A stretch of DNA of 64,000 bases from Ectothiorhodospira haloalkaliphila ATCC 51935. Its GTDB lineage: Bacteria; Pseudomonadota; Gammaproteobacteria; Ectothiorhodospirales; Ectothiorhodospiraceae. Of this stretch, positions 38,468-48,093 are shown one piece after another. The notes under the pieces are model-generated. The model saw nothing but the letters and a program-made list of their open reading frames with translations. It searched no databases and was not told the DNA's origin. The stretch lies in the NCBI RefSeq assembly GCF_000633935.1, contig NZ_KK214998.1, positions 805,844 through 869,843 of the forward strand, in the 5' to 3' direction. Both the position numbers and the translations under genes were made by a program. Each line of letters begins with the position of its first letter. The first letter of the stretch is position 1.

Positions 38468-39949
38468 ATGGCACTTGACGATTCAAGCACACCCGACATG
38501 ACTGATACGCCTCTGCCGCAGGTGCCGCAGAGCGTGATGGTGCTTGCCAACCAGCCGGAACGTATTCAGCAGCTCAGAACCGTGCTGGAATTCATGGAAT
38601 GCGAACCGGTTGTCGTGCCACCGGAAGAAGTGGCTACGAGGCTTCATGCGGACACCACGTGGCTGATGCTGCTGGTCAGTGGCTGCGCGGAAGATGCCCG
38701 GGATTTCAAGCCCCTGGAGGCGCTCAAGGACCACGAGGGGCAGCCACTGCCCGTGACACTGGTCGGCGATGAGAGCGAGTTCGGCACGCTGCCTGAGTGG
38801 GTGGCTCCCCGTTTGCTGCGCCGCCTGGATTACCCGCCTCGGGTCACGCAGTGGTCGGACACCCTGCAGCGTGCCCGGCATCTGGTGGTGAATGGCGTGG
38901 ATCTGAGTGGCCGGGTACGCCAGATGCTTTATCAGTCCCTGGTGGGCTGCAATCGGCACATGCAACGCATCCGTGATCACATCGAACAGGTGGCCATCAC
39001 GGATGCCAACGTGCTGATCCTGGGCGAGACGGGTACCGGCAAGGAGGTGGTGGCCCGCAATATTCACAATTGTTCCGCCCGCCGGGGCAAGCCCTTCGTG
39101 GCCGTGAATTGCGGCGCCATTCCCGGGGAGCTTCTGGAGAGCGAGCTGTTTGGTCATGAGAAGGGGGCCTTCACGGGAGCCATCAGTGCGCGCCCCGGGC
39201 GTTTCGAGCTGGCCCAGGGGGGGACCCTGTTCCTGGACGAGATCGGCGACATGCCCGTGCCCATGCAGGTCAAACTGCTGCGGGTGTTGCAGGAGCGGAC
39301 CTTCGAACGGGTGGGTAGTACCAAGACCCTGACCACTGATGCCCGCATCATTGCCGCCACCCACCGGGATCTGGAATCGGCCATTGAAGACGGAGGCTTT
39401 CGCGAGGATCTTTACTACCGGCTCAATGTGTTCCCCATCGAAGTACCCTCCCTGAAGGAGCGCATCGAGGACCTGCCATTATTGATCAGTGAATTGCTTC
39501 GCCGCATGGATGCTGAAGGGCGGGGTAGTGTGCGCCTGTCGCCCGGTGCGCTCCAGGTACTGGCCCGGCACGAGTGGCCGGGCAACGTGCGTGAACTGGC
39601 CAACCTCATGGAGCGTCTGGCCATCATGCACCCCGGGGAAACCGTCGAACCCATGGATCTGCCTCGCAAGTTCCGGGGTGATCTCAGTGACGATGAACTG
39701 GAAGAGGCCGGGCAGCTGGTCAATCCGGTGACGATGGCGGGTGGGGCTGCCGGTAGCATCCCGGATGAGGGGCTCGACCTCAAGGAATACATGGGCGAGC
39801 TGGAAATGCGACTGATCCGGGACGCGCTGGAGAAGTCGGGTGGCGTGGTCGCTCAGGCGGCCAAGCTTCTGTGCATGCGTCGGACCACTCTGGTGGAGCG
39901 GATGCGAAAATTTGGCATCACCCGCGCGGAAGACGCGGCGGAATCTTGA
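38468..39949 (+). CDS. fleQ: FleQ, flagellar master regulator
   Basis: A 493-residue sigma-54 enhancer-binding protein. The N-terminal domain (about 20-150) is the receiver-like FleQ domain without a phospho-acceptor Asp. The AAA+ domain has Walker [10 protein letters not shown] (about 184), GAFTGA (about 234), [11 protein letters not shown] and the R-finger part; the C-terminus has a Fis-type helix-turn-helix ([20 protein letters not shown]). In relatives FleQ binds cyclic-di-GMP and is restrained by FlhG/FleN, present at 61258. Predicted targets here are the sigma-54 promoters at 40002 and 50228. It stands at the head of the flagellar region. Confidence 0.93.
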   Translation: MALDDSSTPDMTDTPLPQVPQSVMVLANQPERIQQLRTVLEFMECEPVVVPPEEVATRLHADTTWLMLLVSGCAEDARDFKPLEALKDHEGQPLPVTLVGDESEFGTLPEWVAPRLLRRLDYPPRVTQWSDTLQRARHLVVNGVDLSGRVRQMLYQSLVGCNRHMQRIRDHIEQVAITDANVLILGETGTGKEVVARNIHNCSARRGKPFVAVNCGAIPGELLESELFGHEKGAFTGAISARPGRFELAQGGTLFLDEIGDMPVPMQVKLLRVLQERTFERVGSTKTLTTDARIIAATHRDLESAIEDGGFREDLYYRLNVFPIEVPSLKERIEDLPLLISELLRRMDAEGRGSVRLSPGALQVLARHEWPGNVRELANLMERLAIMHPGETVEPMDLPRKFRGDLSDDELEEAGQLVNPVTMAGGAAGSIPDEGLDLKEYMGELEMRLIRDALEKSGGVVAQAAKLLCMRRTTLVERMRKFGITRAEDAAES

Positions 39950-39968
39950 CGATTTCTTTTTTGTAAAC

Positions 39969-39986
39969 TTCAAGTCACTGATTAAT
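39969..39986 (+). promoter_or_regulatory. Shared upstream motif before the fleR-like sigma-54 promoter
   Basis: TTCAAGTCACTGATTAAT. The parts TTCAAG and TGATTAAT recur with the same spacing at 50184-50201 before fliL. It lies 34 nt from the -24 GG. Candidate FleQ site; GTCA within it is compatible with the known FleQ half-site, but this is inference. Confidence 0.45.
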
Positions 39987-40001
39987 AAAGCTTAAATAGA
40001 T

Positions 40002-40017
40002 TGGCATGTAACCTGCT
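40002..40017 (+). promoter_or_regulatory. Sigma-54 promoter of the fleR-like gene
   Basis: TGGCATGTAACCTGCT: GG and GC 10 nt apart with a TGGCA -24 box. It lies 75 nt before the ATG at 40092. Confidence 0.78.
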
Positions 40018-40091
40018 TTAGTCCTGATAAAGGCCTGTCTCGCTCGATGTTGCTGACAGGTCACAACAGGACACGATGTGGAGCAGGTGCA

Positions 40092-41138
40092 ATGAGTCAA
40101 ATGACCCTCTTGACCACGGAACCTGATGACGAGGTTCCGGATCTGGTGGCCGAAGACCCCCGAAGTCGGGATCTCCTGGCATTGGCCCGCCGCGTTGCCG
40201 CTTCCGAAGCAACGGTGATGATCAACGGCGAATCAGGCGTGGGTAAGGAAGTCTTCGCCCGTTTTATCCATAACCACTCCTCCCGGGCAGACGGCCCCTT
40301 TGTGGCACTCAATTGTGCCGCCATCCCCGAAAACATGCTGGAGGCCATGCTCTTTGGCCATGAGCGGGGTGCCTTCACGGGCGCTTACGAATCCCGGCCG
40401 GGCAAGTTCGAACTGGCCGAGGGCGGCACGCTGCTTCTCGATGAGATTTCCGAGATGGATCACGGGCTGCAGGCCAAGTTGCTACGGGTATTGCAGGAGC
40501 GGGAGGTGGAGCGCCTGGGCGGACGTCATCCCCGTGCGGTGGATGTGCGTGTTCTGGCCACATCCAACCGCAACCTGCAGGGCGCGGTGGCCGATGGGCA
40601 GTTCCGTGAAGACCTCTACTACCGCCTGAACGTCTTTCCTCTGGTCATCCCCCCCTTGCGTGAACGCCCTGGCGACATTCTGCCGCTGGCACGGCGACTC
40701 ATTCATGTGCATGGGCGTGGCATCGATCATGCGCAACTCACCCAGGCGGCGGCAGCCCGTCTCGTGGACCACCCCTGGCCTGGCAATGTGCGGGAACTGG
40801 ATAACGTGATCCAGCGCGCCATGATCCTGAGAGAAGGCGTGAATATCGAAGCGGATGCCGTTCAATTCGAGGCGGGTTCGGCTATGGGTCTGGGTATGGG
40901 CATGGATGCACGATCGCAATCCCCGTTTGCCGGGTTGAGTGAGTCCGCACCGGCTCCGGTGCTGCGTGATCAGCGTCTGGGAGACAACCTGCGCTCCCGC
41001 GAGGAGCAACTGATTCTGGATGCGCTGCGTGTGGAGGACGGCAGTCGCAAGGATGCCGCCGCCAGGCTGGGCATCAGCCCGCGCACGCTGCGTTACAAGC
41101 TGGCAAGGCTGCGTGAGGCGGGTGTCGCCATTCCGTGA
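40092..41138 (+). CDS. fleR: FleR/FlrC-like sigma-54 activator lacking a receiver domain
   Basis: A 348-residue activator with only an AAA+ domain and a DNA-binding part: Walker A NGESGVGKE (about residue 43), GAFTGAYESRPGKFELA (about 93), Walker B GGTLLLDEISE, and the C-terminal Fis-type helix AAARLGISPRTLRYKLARLR. Its place between fleQ and fliE and its sequence are those of FleR/FlrC, which normally carries an N-terminal receiver phosphorylated by FleS/FlrB. Here both the receiver and any fleS gene are missing. The first 30 residues are too short for a regulatory domain. It would activate the middle flagellar genes constitutively or through a partner not seen. ATG at 40092 chosen over an upstream one that crosses the promoter region. 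Confidence 0.85.
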   Translation: MSQMTLLTTEPDDEVPDLVAEDPRSRDLLALARRVAASEATVMINGESGVGKEVFARFIHNHSSRADGPFVALNCAAIPENMLEAMLFGHERGAFTGAYESRPGKFELAEGGTLLLDEISEMDHGLQAKLLRVLQEREVERLGGRHPRAVDVRVLATSNRNLQGAVADGQFREDLYYRLNVFPLVIPPLRERPGDILPLARRLIHVHGRGIDHAQLTQAAAARLVDHPWPGNVRELDNVIQRAMILREGVNIEADAVQFEAGSAMGLGMGMDARSQSPFAGLSESAPAPVLRDQRLGDNLRSREEQLILDALRVEDGSRKDAAARLGISPRTLRYKLARLREAGVAIP

Positions 41139-41210
41139 CCGCCCTCATCAGGGCAGGTGACTTGAGACGACACCAATAGTGAATTGAATCGTGACGTGGA
41201 GGACATGGTC

Positions 41211-41540
41211 ATGAGCGAACAGCAAATCAATCAGGTACTGCAACAGATGCGCTCGCTGGCAGCGAGTGCGGGAGTGGATGCACAGCCTGCCGTGAGTCGG
41301 GAGATACAGCCCGGCCAGCCGAATTTCCGCGCCATGCTGCGTGAGTCCCTGGATAAGGTGAGCGAGACTCAAAAGTCGAGCAACTCGCTGGCCACGCGCT
41401 TTGAACTGGGTGACCCGGATGTGGATCTGCCCCAGGTCATGGTGGCGAAACAGAAGGCCAGCGTGGCCTTTGAGGCCACCACCCAGATTCGTAATCGCCT
41501 GGTGTCCGCGTACCAGGACATCATGAACATGCAGGTCTGA
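41211..41540 (+). CDS. fliE: FliE, hook-basal body junction protein
   Basis: A 109-residue protein with the conserved C-terminus VMVAKQKASVAFEATTQIRN and VSAYQDIMNMQV. FliE links the MS ring (FliF) to the proximal rod and is needed for export of rod proteins. The start at 41211 is set by a GGAGG site 8 nt upstream; the ATG at 41205 is too close to it. It heads the fliEFGHIJK run, 19 nt before fliF. Confidence 0.92.
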   Translation: MSEQQINQVLQQMRSLAASAGVDAQPAVSREIQPGQPNFRAMLRESLDKVSETQKSSNSLATRFELGDPDVDLPQVMVAKQKASVAFEATTQIRNRLVSAYQDIMNMQV

Positions 41541-41559
41541 GGACCGGTAGGACACCATC

Positions 41560-43221
41560 ATGGCCACTTCACTGACCACCACACTCAATCAGCAGGTAGA
41601 AGGCTTCAACCGGCTGCCGGCGCAGAGCCAGATCGGCCTGTTGGTCGGCCTGGCCGCTGCGATTGCGCTGGTGGTGAGCCTGTTCATCTGGCTCAATCGA
41701 CCCGACTACACCATCCTGTACCCAGACCTGGGGCAACGGGAAAGTGCCGAGGTGATGCAGGCCCTGGATCAGCACGGGATCAACTACCGGCTGGATCCGG
41801 TCACCGGTGCCCTGACCGTGCCCGCCGATTCGGTGCACGAGGCCCGTCTGCAAATGGCCACCGAGGGGCTGCCCCGCGCCGCTGGCTTTGGCTTCGAGCT
41901 CATGCAGGAGGATCAGGGGATCGGCACCAGTCGTCTGGTCCAGACCGCCCGTTATCACCGGGCCCTGGAAGGCGAACTGGCCCGCTCGGTGGCCACGCTA
42001 TCCAGCGTGGAGGCGGCTCGCGTGCACCTGGCCATGCCCCGTGAGACGGTGTTCGTGCGCGATCGCGGACAGCCCAGCGCGTCAGTGGTGGTGACCCTGC
42101 ACCCCGGGCGTACCCTGGATGAACGCCGTGTGGCCGGGATTGTCCATCTGGTGTCTTCCAGTGTGCCGGGCATGGAGCCTGAGCGGGTGACGGTGGTGGA
42201 CCAGCGGGGACGTCTGTTGACCCAGCATGGCGAGGATGACGGCATGACGTTGTCCACCCGCAACATGGAGTTCACCCGTTTGATGGAAGAGAATCTGTCG
42301 CAGCGGGTGATGGATATCATTGCACCGATCGTCGGCGAAGACGGCGTGCGCGCCCGGGTGTCCGCGGATCTGGACTTCTCCAGGATTGAACGCACCATCG
42401 AGAACTACGACCCGGAGCTCACAGCACTGCGCAGCGAGCAGTTCTCGGAAGAGGATACCCGCGGTGCGCCGGGGGGGCCCATGGGCATTCCGGGCGCGCT
42501 GGTCAACCAGCCCCCGGGCGGCGGTGAATTGGGCGCCGAGGGTGAAGGGGTCATGGAGCCTGGCATGGAAATGCCCGGTTCATCGCGGCGCAGTGGCACG
42601 CGAAACTATGAGGTCGACCGCACCATCAGTCACGTGCGCGAGGCACCCGGTACGGTGCGGCGCCTGTCGGTGGCCGTGGTGGTCGACTTTCAGGAGCGGA
42701 TGAACGAAGAAGGTGAGATGGTGCGTGAGCCCGTGCCGCCGGAGGAGTTGGCGCGCATTGAGGGGTTGGTGCAGCGGGCGGTCGGTTTTGACGCCCGGCG
42801 CGGTGATAGTGTTAATGTGATCAGTGCACCATTCCGGGTGGAACCGGAGCCCGAGCCGCTGCCCGAGCCGCCCATCTGGGAGCAGGCCTGGGCACAGGAA
42901 CTGGCCCGCACGGCATTGTTGGCTCTGGTGGGACTGCTGGCCATCCTTCTGGTGGTGCGGCCCTTGCTCAGGCAGCTGGCTGCCCAGGGCGCCGCCGGAA
43001 AAGAGGAAGACGAAGAGGCCAGGGCTGCGGCCGAAGGCGAGGGCGAAGTGGGTGAGGATCAACTCAGCCTGACCAGCCAGGGGGATGAGCCCATGGCACT
43101 GCCCGGCAAGGGGCCGAGAGACTATGAAACGAACCTGGAACGGGTGCGTGAATTGATCAAGGATGATCCCAAACTGGTGGCTCAAGTGGTGAAGAACTGG
43201 GTGGCGGAAGATGGAGCCTAA
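41560..43221 (+). CDS. fliF: FliF, flagellar MS-ring protein
   Basis: A 553-residue membrane protein. Two membrane helices frame a large periplasmic region: helix 1 near 24-46 (IGLLVGLAAAIALVVSLFIW), helix 2 near 448-468 (LARTALLALVGLLAILLVVR). The secretin-like ring-building blocks ILYPDLGQRESAEVMQAL and GTSRLVQTARYHRALEGELA are present. The cytoplasmic tail (GPRDYETNLERVRELIKDDP, VAQVVKNWVAE) binds FliG. It overlaps the fliG start by 11 nt. Confidence 0.96.
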   Translation: MATSLTTTLNQQVEGFNRLPAQSQIGLLVGLAAAIALVVSLFIWLNRPDYTILYPDLGQRESAEVMQALDQHGINYRLDPVTGALTVPADSVHEARLQMATEGLPRAAGFGFELMQEDQGIGTSRLVQTARYHRALEGELARSVATLSSVEAARVHLAMPRETVFVRDRGQPSASVVVTLHPGRTLDERRVAGIVHLVSSSVPGMEPERVTVVDQRGRLLTQHGEDDGMTLSTRNMEFTRLMEENLSQRVMDIIAPIVGEDGVRARVSADLDFSRIERTIENYDPELTALRSEQFSEEDTRGAPGGPMGIPGALVNQPPGGGELGAEGEGVMEPGMEMPGSSRRSGTRNYEVDRTISHVREAPGTVRRLSVAVVVDFQERMNEEGEMVREPVPPEELARIEGLVQRAVGFDARRGDSVNVISAPFRVEPEPEPLPEPPIWEQAWAQELARTALLALVGLLAILLVVRPLLRQLAAQGAAGKEEDEEARAAAEGEGEVGEDQLSLTSQGDEPMALPGKGPRDYETNLERVRELIKDDPKLVAQVVKNWVAEDGA

Positions 43222-44218
43222 AAGCAAACTGAGTGGTCCGGATCGTGCCGCGGTCTTTCTGATGAGCCTCGGTGAGGAGGCGGCGGCGGAAGTGCTTCGG
43301 CACATGGGTCCCAAGGAGGTCCAGAGTGTCGGTACCGCCATGGCCTCACTCACCAACGTCTCCAAGTCGGACGTGGCACAGGTGATTGATGATTTTGTCG
43401 CCACGGTGGATGAACAGACGGCCCTGGGCATGGGGTCTGACGACTACATCCGCAACGTGCTCACCTGGGCGCTGGGCAAGGACAAGGCCGATGGCGTCAT
43501 TGACCGCATCCTGCTGGGGCGTAACTCCAAGGGCCTTGAATCCCTCAAGTGGATGGATCCGCGTGCAGTCGCCGAGGTGATCCGTCTGGAGCACCCGCAG
43601 ATCATCGCCATCGTGCTGTCGTATCTGGATCCCGATCATGCGGCCGCTGTGCTGTCCTTCCTGCCGGAACGGACGCAGCCGGACATCCTCATGCGCATTG
43701 CCACACTCGATGGCGTGCAGCCTTCCGCCCTGCAGGAACTGGACGAGATCCTGGAGCGACAGTTCGCCGGCAACATGAACGTCAAGTCTTCCAGTGTGGG
43801 CGGCGTCAAGAGCGCTGCCACCATCCTCAATTTCATGGATTCCTCCAAGGAAGGCTCCATCCTTGACAAGGTCCGGGATGTGGATGAGTCCTTGAGTCAG
43901 AAGATTCAGGATCTCATGTTCGTCTTCGCCAACCTGGCGGATCTGGACGACCGCAGCATCCAGTCCCTGCTCAGAGAGCTGTCGACGGACTCCCTGGTGA
44001 TGGCCCTGAAGGGCGCCGACGAGACCGTGAAGGACAGGATCTTCAAGAATATGTCCAAGCGGGCAGGCGAGATGCTGCAGGACGATCTCGAGGCCAAGGG
44101 ACCGGTACGCCTGAGCGAAGTGGAGGCGGCCCAGAAGGAGATCCTTGGCATTGCTCGCCGCATGGCCGAGTCCGGCGAGATCGTCCTTGGCAACAAGGGC
44201 TCCGAGCAGATGGTGTAA
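43211..44218 (+). CDS. fliG: FliG, motor switch protein
   Basis: A 335-residue switch protein. The N-domain (SGPDRAAVFLMSLGEEAAAE) binds FliF, the middle domain has EHPQIIAIVLSYLDPDHAA and the C-domain carries the charged torque helix (FVFANLADLDDRSIQSLLRE, then LKGADETVKDRIFKNMSKRA). It transmits force from the stator to the rotor and reverses direction with FliM. The start overlaps the fliF end by 11 nt, implying coupled translation of two proteins that bind each other. Confidence 0.96.
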   Translation: MEPKSKLSGPDRAAVFLMSLGEEAAAEVLRHMGPKEVQSVGTAMASLTNVSKSDVAQVIDDFVATVDEQTALGMGSDDYIRNVLTWALGKDKADGVIDRILLGRNSKGLESLKWMDPRAVAEVIRLEHPQIIAIVLSYLDPDHAAAVLSFLPERTQPDILMRIATLDGVQPSALQELDEILERQFAGNMNVKSSSVGGVKSAATILNFMDSSKEGSILDKVRDVDESLSQKIQDLMFVFANLADLDDRSIQSLLRELSTDSLVMALKGADETVKDRIFKNMSKRAGEMLQDDLEAKGPVRLSEVEAAQKEILGIARRMAESGEIVLGNKGSEQMV

Positions 44219-44230
44219 GGAGGCAAGAGC

Positions 44231-45043
44231 ATGGGCGGCAACGAGCGCGTGATTCCCCAGGCCCAGGCGGGCCTGGCCCAGTTGTGGAAGATTCCCGAGG
44301 TGGGGGATCCTTCTGCGGAGCCCGAACCAGAGGCCCAGGCCGGCGCAGAGACCGAATCCACGGAGGAAGTCGAACTCACGTTGCCCACCGCGGAGCGTAT
44401 CCGTGAGATTGAGGATCAGGCCTATCAGGCTGGATTCGAGCGGGGACGAGAGGCGGGTTATGAGGAGGGGCTGAACACCGGACGCGAGATGGGGTACAAG
44501 GACGGCGAAGCCAAGGGTGTGAAAGCGGGCGAGAAGATCATCGAGCAACGGACGAAGGCCTGGGATCGGTTGCTCCAGGGTCTGGTCAGTCCCTACGAGG
44601 AACTGGACGCCGTGATCGAGGATGAACTGGCACAACTGGCCATCGCCGTGGCGAGGCAGTTGGTGCGTCGTGAATTACGCACGGACCCATCGGCCATCGT
44701 GGCGGTATTGCGCGAAGCGCTGGGGGCACTGCCCAGCGCGGATCGCAAGGTCAGGCTGTATCTGCATCCTCAGGATGCCAGGCTGGTCAAGGAGGCATTG
44801 CATCTCAACGACCTGGAACGGCCCTGGTCCGTGGTGGAGGACCCCACGCTCAGTCGTGGTGGCGTCAAGGTGGAGACGGATACCTCGCGGGTGGATGCCA
44901 GTCTGGAATCGAGGCTCAATGCGGTGATTGCGTCCCTGTGGGGCGGTGAGCGTCGCAGCGATAGCCTTGAGGTTGAGGCGGTGGGAGAACACCCCGCCGA
45001 GGTGAGGGCGTCTGAGTCAGCCTCCGGAGAGGGTCATGGGTGA
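44231..45043 (+). CDS. fliH: FliH, export ATPase regulator
   Basis: A 270-residue protein with an N-terminal acidic low-complexity part (to about 55), a Gly-rich heptad segment ([38 protein letters not shown]) holding the GxxxG repeats typical of FliH helices, and a C-terminal domain ([18 protein letters not shown]). FliH holds the FliI ATPase inactive and docks it at the C ring. An AGGAGG-like site precedes the ATG. Its end overlaps the fliI start by 8 nt. Confidence 0.92.
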   Translation: MGGNERVIPQAQAGLAQLWKIPEVGDPSAEPEPEAQAGAETESTEEVELTLPTAERIREIEDQAYQAGFERGREAGYEEGLNTGREMGYKDGEAKGVKAGEKIIEQRTKAWDRLLQGLVSPYEELDAVIEDELAQLAIAVARQLVRRELRTDPSAIVAVLREALGALPSADRKVRLYLHPQDARLVKEALHLNDLERPWSVVEDPTLSRGGVKVETDTSRVDASLESRLNAVIASLWGGERRSDSLEVEAVGEHPAEVRASESASGEGHG

Positions 45044-46475
45044 GGCCTCCGTCATTCCCCGATCAATTGCCACCCAGGCCCGGGTTGCACGGCTCGAGGC
45101 GCGGCTGAAGCGCTACCGGGGGCGTCTTGAACACGCCCGCCCGGTGGTGGCCGAGGGGCGCCTGGTGCGCATGGTGGGACTGACCCTGGAAGCAGAGGGG
45201 TGTCAGGTTTCCGTCGGTGGCCGCTGTCGGGTCGTCAGCCTGGATGATCATGAAGTCGAGGCCGAGGTGGTGGGATTCTCCGGCGAGCGGACCTACCTGA
45301 TGCCGGTGGGCGATGTCAGCGGCCTGACACCGGGGGCCCGTGTGATCCCCACACGCCATGCTCGCGAGACGCTGGTGGGAGAGGCCCTGCTGGGCCGGGT
45401 ACTGGATGGCTCGGGTCGCCCCCTGGACGGCGCGGGGGTACCGCAATGCGATGACCATGTATCGTTGCATGGCCGGCCCATCAACCCGCTGGCCCGGGAA
45501 CCCATCCATGAGCCGCTGGATGTGGGGATCCGTGCCATCAACGGCCTGCTCACCGTGGGGCGGGGCCAGCGCATGGGGCTTTTCGCCGGCAGTGGTGTGG
45601 GCAAGAGTGTGCTGCTGGGCATGATGACCCGTTACACCGCGGCAGACATCACCGTGGTGGGCCTGATCGGTGAGCGTGGGCGTGAGGTGAACGAGTTCGT
45701 CCAGAAGATCCTGGGACCGGAGGGCATGGCCCGGGCGGTGGTGGTGGCGGTACCTGCGGATCACCCACCCTTGATGCGCCTGCATGGAGCCATGCTGGCC
45801 ACCAGCATTGCCGAGTATTTCCGCGACAAGGGGCATAACGTGCTGCTGCTGATGGATTCGCTGACGCGTTTCGCCCAGGCCCAGCGGGAGATCTCCCTGG
45901 CCATTGGCGAACCCCCTGCCACCAAGGGCTACACCCCCTCGGTCTTTGCCCGTCTGCCGCAGTTGGTGGAACGCGCTGGCAATGGGGATCGGGGCTCAGG
46001 CTCGATCACCGCATTCTACACCGTGCTGGCGGAGGGCGATGACACCAATGACCCGATCTCCGACGCGGCCCGGGCCATCCTGGATGGGCACGTGGTGCTC
46101 TCCCGGCGTATTGCCGATACGGGACGATACCCGGCCATCGATGTGGAGGCCTCCGTATCGCGGGTGATGAACGATATCGTCGACCCGGGGCATGTGCAGG
46201 CCGCCCGCCAATTCAAGCAACTTTATTCACAATATCAGCAAAACCGCGACCTGATCAGCGTGGGGGCCTATCAAAAAGGGTCCGATCCCCGCGTTGACGA
46301 GGCGATTGCCCTGTTTCCCCGTCTGGAGCGTTTTCTGCAGCAGGACCTGCGGGAGGCCGTGAACTTCAAGAAGAGCCTGCGGGCACTGGAAGATCTCGTC
46401 TCCAGACGGGAATCGGCGCAGGCAGAGAAACCCGTCCAGCAGGCCGCCCCTGCCGGTCGCGCAACGTCGTCGTGA
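45036..46475 (+). CDS. fliI: FliI, flagellar export ATPase
   Basis: A 479-residue F1-ATPase-beta-like enzyme. Walker [16 protein letters not shown] (about 181-195), [15 protein letters not shown], Walker [21 protein letters not shown] and the export-specific [18 protein letters not shown] are all present. It forms a hexamer with FliH and FliJ and helps unload export substrates. The last 20 residues are a variable Ala/Glu-rich tail. Confidence 0.97.
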   Translation: MGEASVIPRSIATQARVARLEARLKRYRGRLEHARPVVAEGRLVRMVGLTLEAEGCQVSVGGRCRVVSLDDHEVEAEVVGFSGERTYLMPVGDVSGLTPGARVIPTRHARETLVGEALLGRVLDGSGRPLDGAGVPQCDDHVSLHGRPINPLAREPIHEPLDVGIRAINGLLTVGRGQRMGLFAGSGVGKSVLLGMMTRYTAADITVVGLIGERGREVNEFVQKILGPEGMARAVVVAVPADHPPLMRLHGAMLATSIAEYFRDKGHNVLLLMDSLTRFAQAQREISLAIGEPPATKGYTPSVFARLPQLVERAGNGDRGSGSITAFYTVLAEGDDTNDPISDAARAILDGHVVLSRRIADTGRYPAIDVEASVSRVMNDIVDPGHVQAARQFKQLYSQYQQNRDLISVGAYQKGSDPRVDEAIALFPRLERFLQQDLREAVNFKKSLRALEDLVSRRESAQAEKPVQQAAPAGRATSS

Positions 46476-46486
46476 GGTGAGATCCA

Positions 46487-46924
46487 ATGAATCGATCCAA
46501 GCGTATGGAACCTGTGGCCCGTCTGGCCGACACCCGACAGCAGAAGGCGGCGCGTCAGTTGGGGGACTGGCAGAAGACCCTGGAAGATCGCCTCGCCAGG
46601 CTGGATGAATTGAGCGGGTATCGCGATGAATATGCCCAGCGATTCGAGTCCAGCACGTCGGTTCCGCTCAATGGCTTGGGACTGCAGGACTACCGATTAT
46701 TTCTGTCACGGCTGAACCAGGCCATCGAGCAACAGATGAAACTGGTGCAGGCGGCGAGGGCAGAGCTGGAACGCAGTCGCGGTCAGTGGGTCGAGGCCCG
46801 GGGGCGCACGGAGGCGATCAACCGTGTGGTTGAACGGTTTGAGGTCGAGGAGCGTCATGAGATGGACCGGCGGGAGCAGGCCGAGCAGGATGATCGCAAT
46901 GTGCAGCGCAAACCTGATTTGTAG
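46487..46924 (+). CDS. fliJ: FliJ, export chaperone/ATPase stalk
   Basis: A 145-residue, almost wholly coiled-coil protein rich in Arg, Glu, Gln and Leu (DYRLFLSRLNQAIEQQMKLV, VERFEVEERHEMDRREQAEQ). FliJ inserts into the FliI hexamer and contacts FlhA, like the gamma stalk of F1. Identification rests on length, coiled coil and place after fliI. It ends 59 nt before fliK. Confidence 0.88.
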   Translation: MNRSKRMEPVARLADTRQQKAARQLGDWQKTLEDRLARLDELSGYRDEYAQRFESSTSVPLNGLGLQDYRLFLSRLNQAIEQQMKLVQAARAELERSRGQWVEARGRTEAINRVVERFEVEERHEMDRREQAEQDDRNVQRKPDL

Positions 46925-46983
46925 GACGGCACGTTTCTTGACTGTCAATTGATCCAGAGTGGCCATCACATAGGTATCCCGTC

Positions 46984-47994
46984 ATGGATATGCCCATCAT
47001 GCAATTCCCCCTGCCAATGCGGGGCTCCGGAGAAGGCGGTCTGGCGCAATTCGTCAAGGAATTGCCGCCTGAACTTCAGGAAGAGCTGGCCGAGGGAGGT
47101 AACTTCTGGGAGAGTCTTTTGCTGCATTTTCAGGCGCTGGAAGCAGATCTGCCGGGTGAACTCGGCGATCACTTGCCGGACGGTTTGATGTTGCCGACCG
47201 ATCTGGATGCCGACAAGCTCAGGGCACTGATGGAGGAGCAGGGCGAGGCCGACGCACAGGGTCTGTTCGCCATGCTCCATGCCTTGAGGGGCGAAGAACT
47301 GCCAGCACACGGCCAGGTGTTGCCGCTACAGACAGGGGAGCAGGACACTCGCCCCAACCTCCTGACCGCCGCCATGGCACAGGTATGGCGAGGCGGTGTC
47401 GAGGGTCAGCCACAGACGCCGGTTCAGGTGCAGTCCATCGAGACCCTGCTGGCACGTGCCATCCCGCAGGCGGAGGGGACGGGCCGGGAGGGGCTGTCCG
47501 TGCAGATGGCCGGGGATATGTCACTGAGCCTGCAGCCTGCCTCCCAGCAGCAGTCGGGGCTGCGCGTCATGAACCTGGATGTGCCCATGTCGCAACCCAA
47601 GTGGAATGAGGCGGTGAGCAACCGGGTGCTATGGATGGTGAACCAGAATGTGCAAGGGGCCGAACTGCGCCTGAATCCACCCCACCTGGGGCCATTGGAG
47701 ATCCGCGTGTCCATGGAGGGCGATCGCGCCAATGTGCAGTTCCTGGCGGCCCACGCGGTCACCCGGGATGCCCTGGACGCCGCCATGCCCCGGTTGCGGG
47801 AGATGTTTGCGGAAAACGGCGTGCAACTGGGTGATGTGGATGTCTCGCACCGGGAGGCTGGAGATGGGGAGCAGTCCGGTCAGGAGGAGGGCCAGGGGGC
47901 TGGCATGACCCAGGCGGAGGGCGCAGCCGGGGGCGAGATTCAGGACGGCGGTATCTCGGGTAGGCCATCGGGTCTGCTGGATGCCTATGCCTGA
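46984..47994 (+). CDS. fliK: FliK, hook-length control protein
   Basis: A 336-residue protein with a Gln/Gly/Glu-rich N-terminal ruler and a folded C-terminal Flg_hook domain (WNEAVSNRVLWMVNQNVQGA, LRLNPPHLGPLEIRVSMEGD, FLAAHAVTRDALDAAMPRLR). The LNPPxLGxLEVxL pattern is the family signature. FliK measures the hook and switches the FlhB export gate to filament substrates. It is shorter than most (about 400). Confidence 0.93.
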   Translation: MDMPIMQFPLPMRGSGEGGLAQFVKELPPELQEELAEGGNFWESLLLHFQALEADLPGELGDHLPDGLMLPTDLDADKLRALMEEQGEADAQGLFAMLHALRGEELPAHGQVLPLQTGEQDTRPNLLTAAMAQVWRGGVEGQPQTPVQVQSIETLLARAIPQAEGTGREGLSVQMAGDMSLSLQPASQQQSGLRVMNLDVPMSQPKWNEAVSNRVLWMVNQNVQGAELRLNPPHLGPLEIRVSMEGDRANVQFLAAHAVTRDALDAAMPRLREMFAENGVQLGDVDVSHREAGDGEQSGQEEGQGAGMTQAEGAAGGEIQDGGISGRPSGLLDAYA

Positions 47995-48019
47995 AATATG
48001 GTCGCTCCGGAGCCGATGC
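47993..48019 (+). promoter_or_regulatory. Possible sigma-28 (FliA) promoter of the chemoreceptor gene
   Basis: GAAA, 15 nt, GCCGATGC, compared with TAAA-N15-GCCGATAA. The core GCCGAT and the spacing fit; one base in the -35 and two in the -10 do not. It starts at the last codons of fliK and lies 75 nt before the receptor ATG. Confidence 0.35.
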
Positions 48020-48093
48020 GTGCTGTGTGACCTGTGAATGAGGATGATGTCCGCGCCAGGGCAGGGACAAGAACCAAAACGGAGTAACAGGAT

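Noticed and set aside
41139-41210. Possible sigma-54 promoter before fliE (GGGCAGGTGACTTGAG)
   Set aside because: The -12 element has GA instead of GC at the required spacing, so I do not list it.
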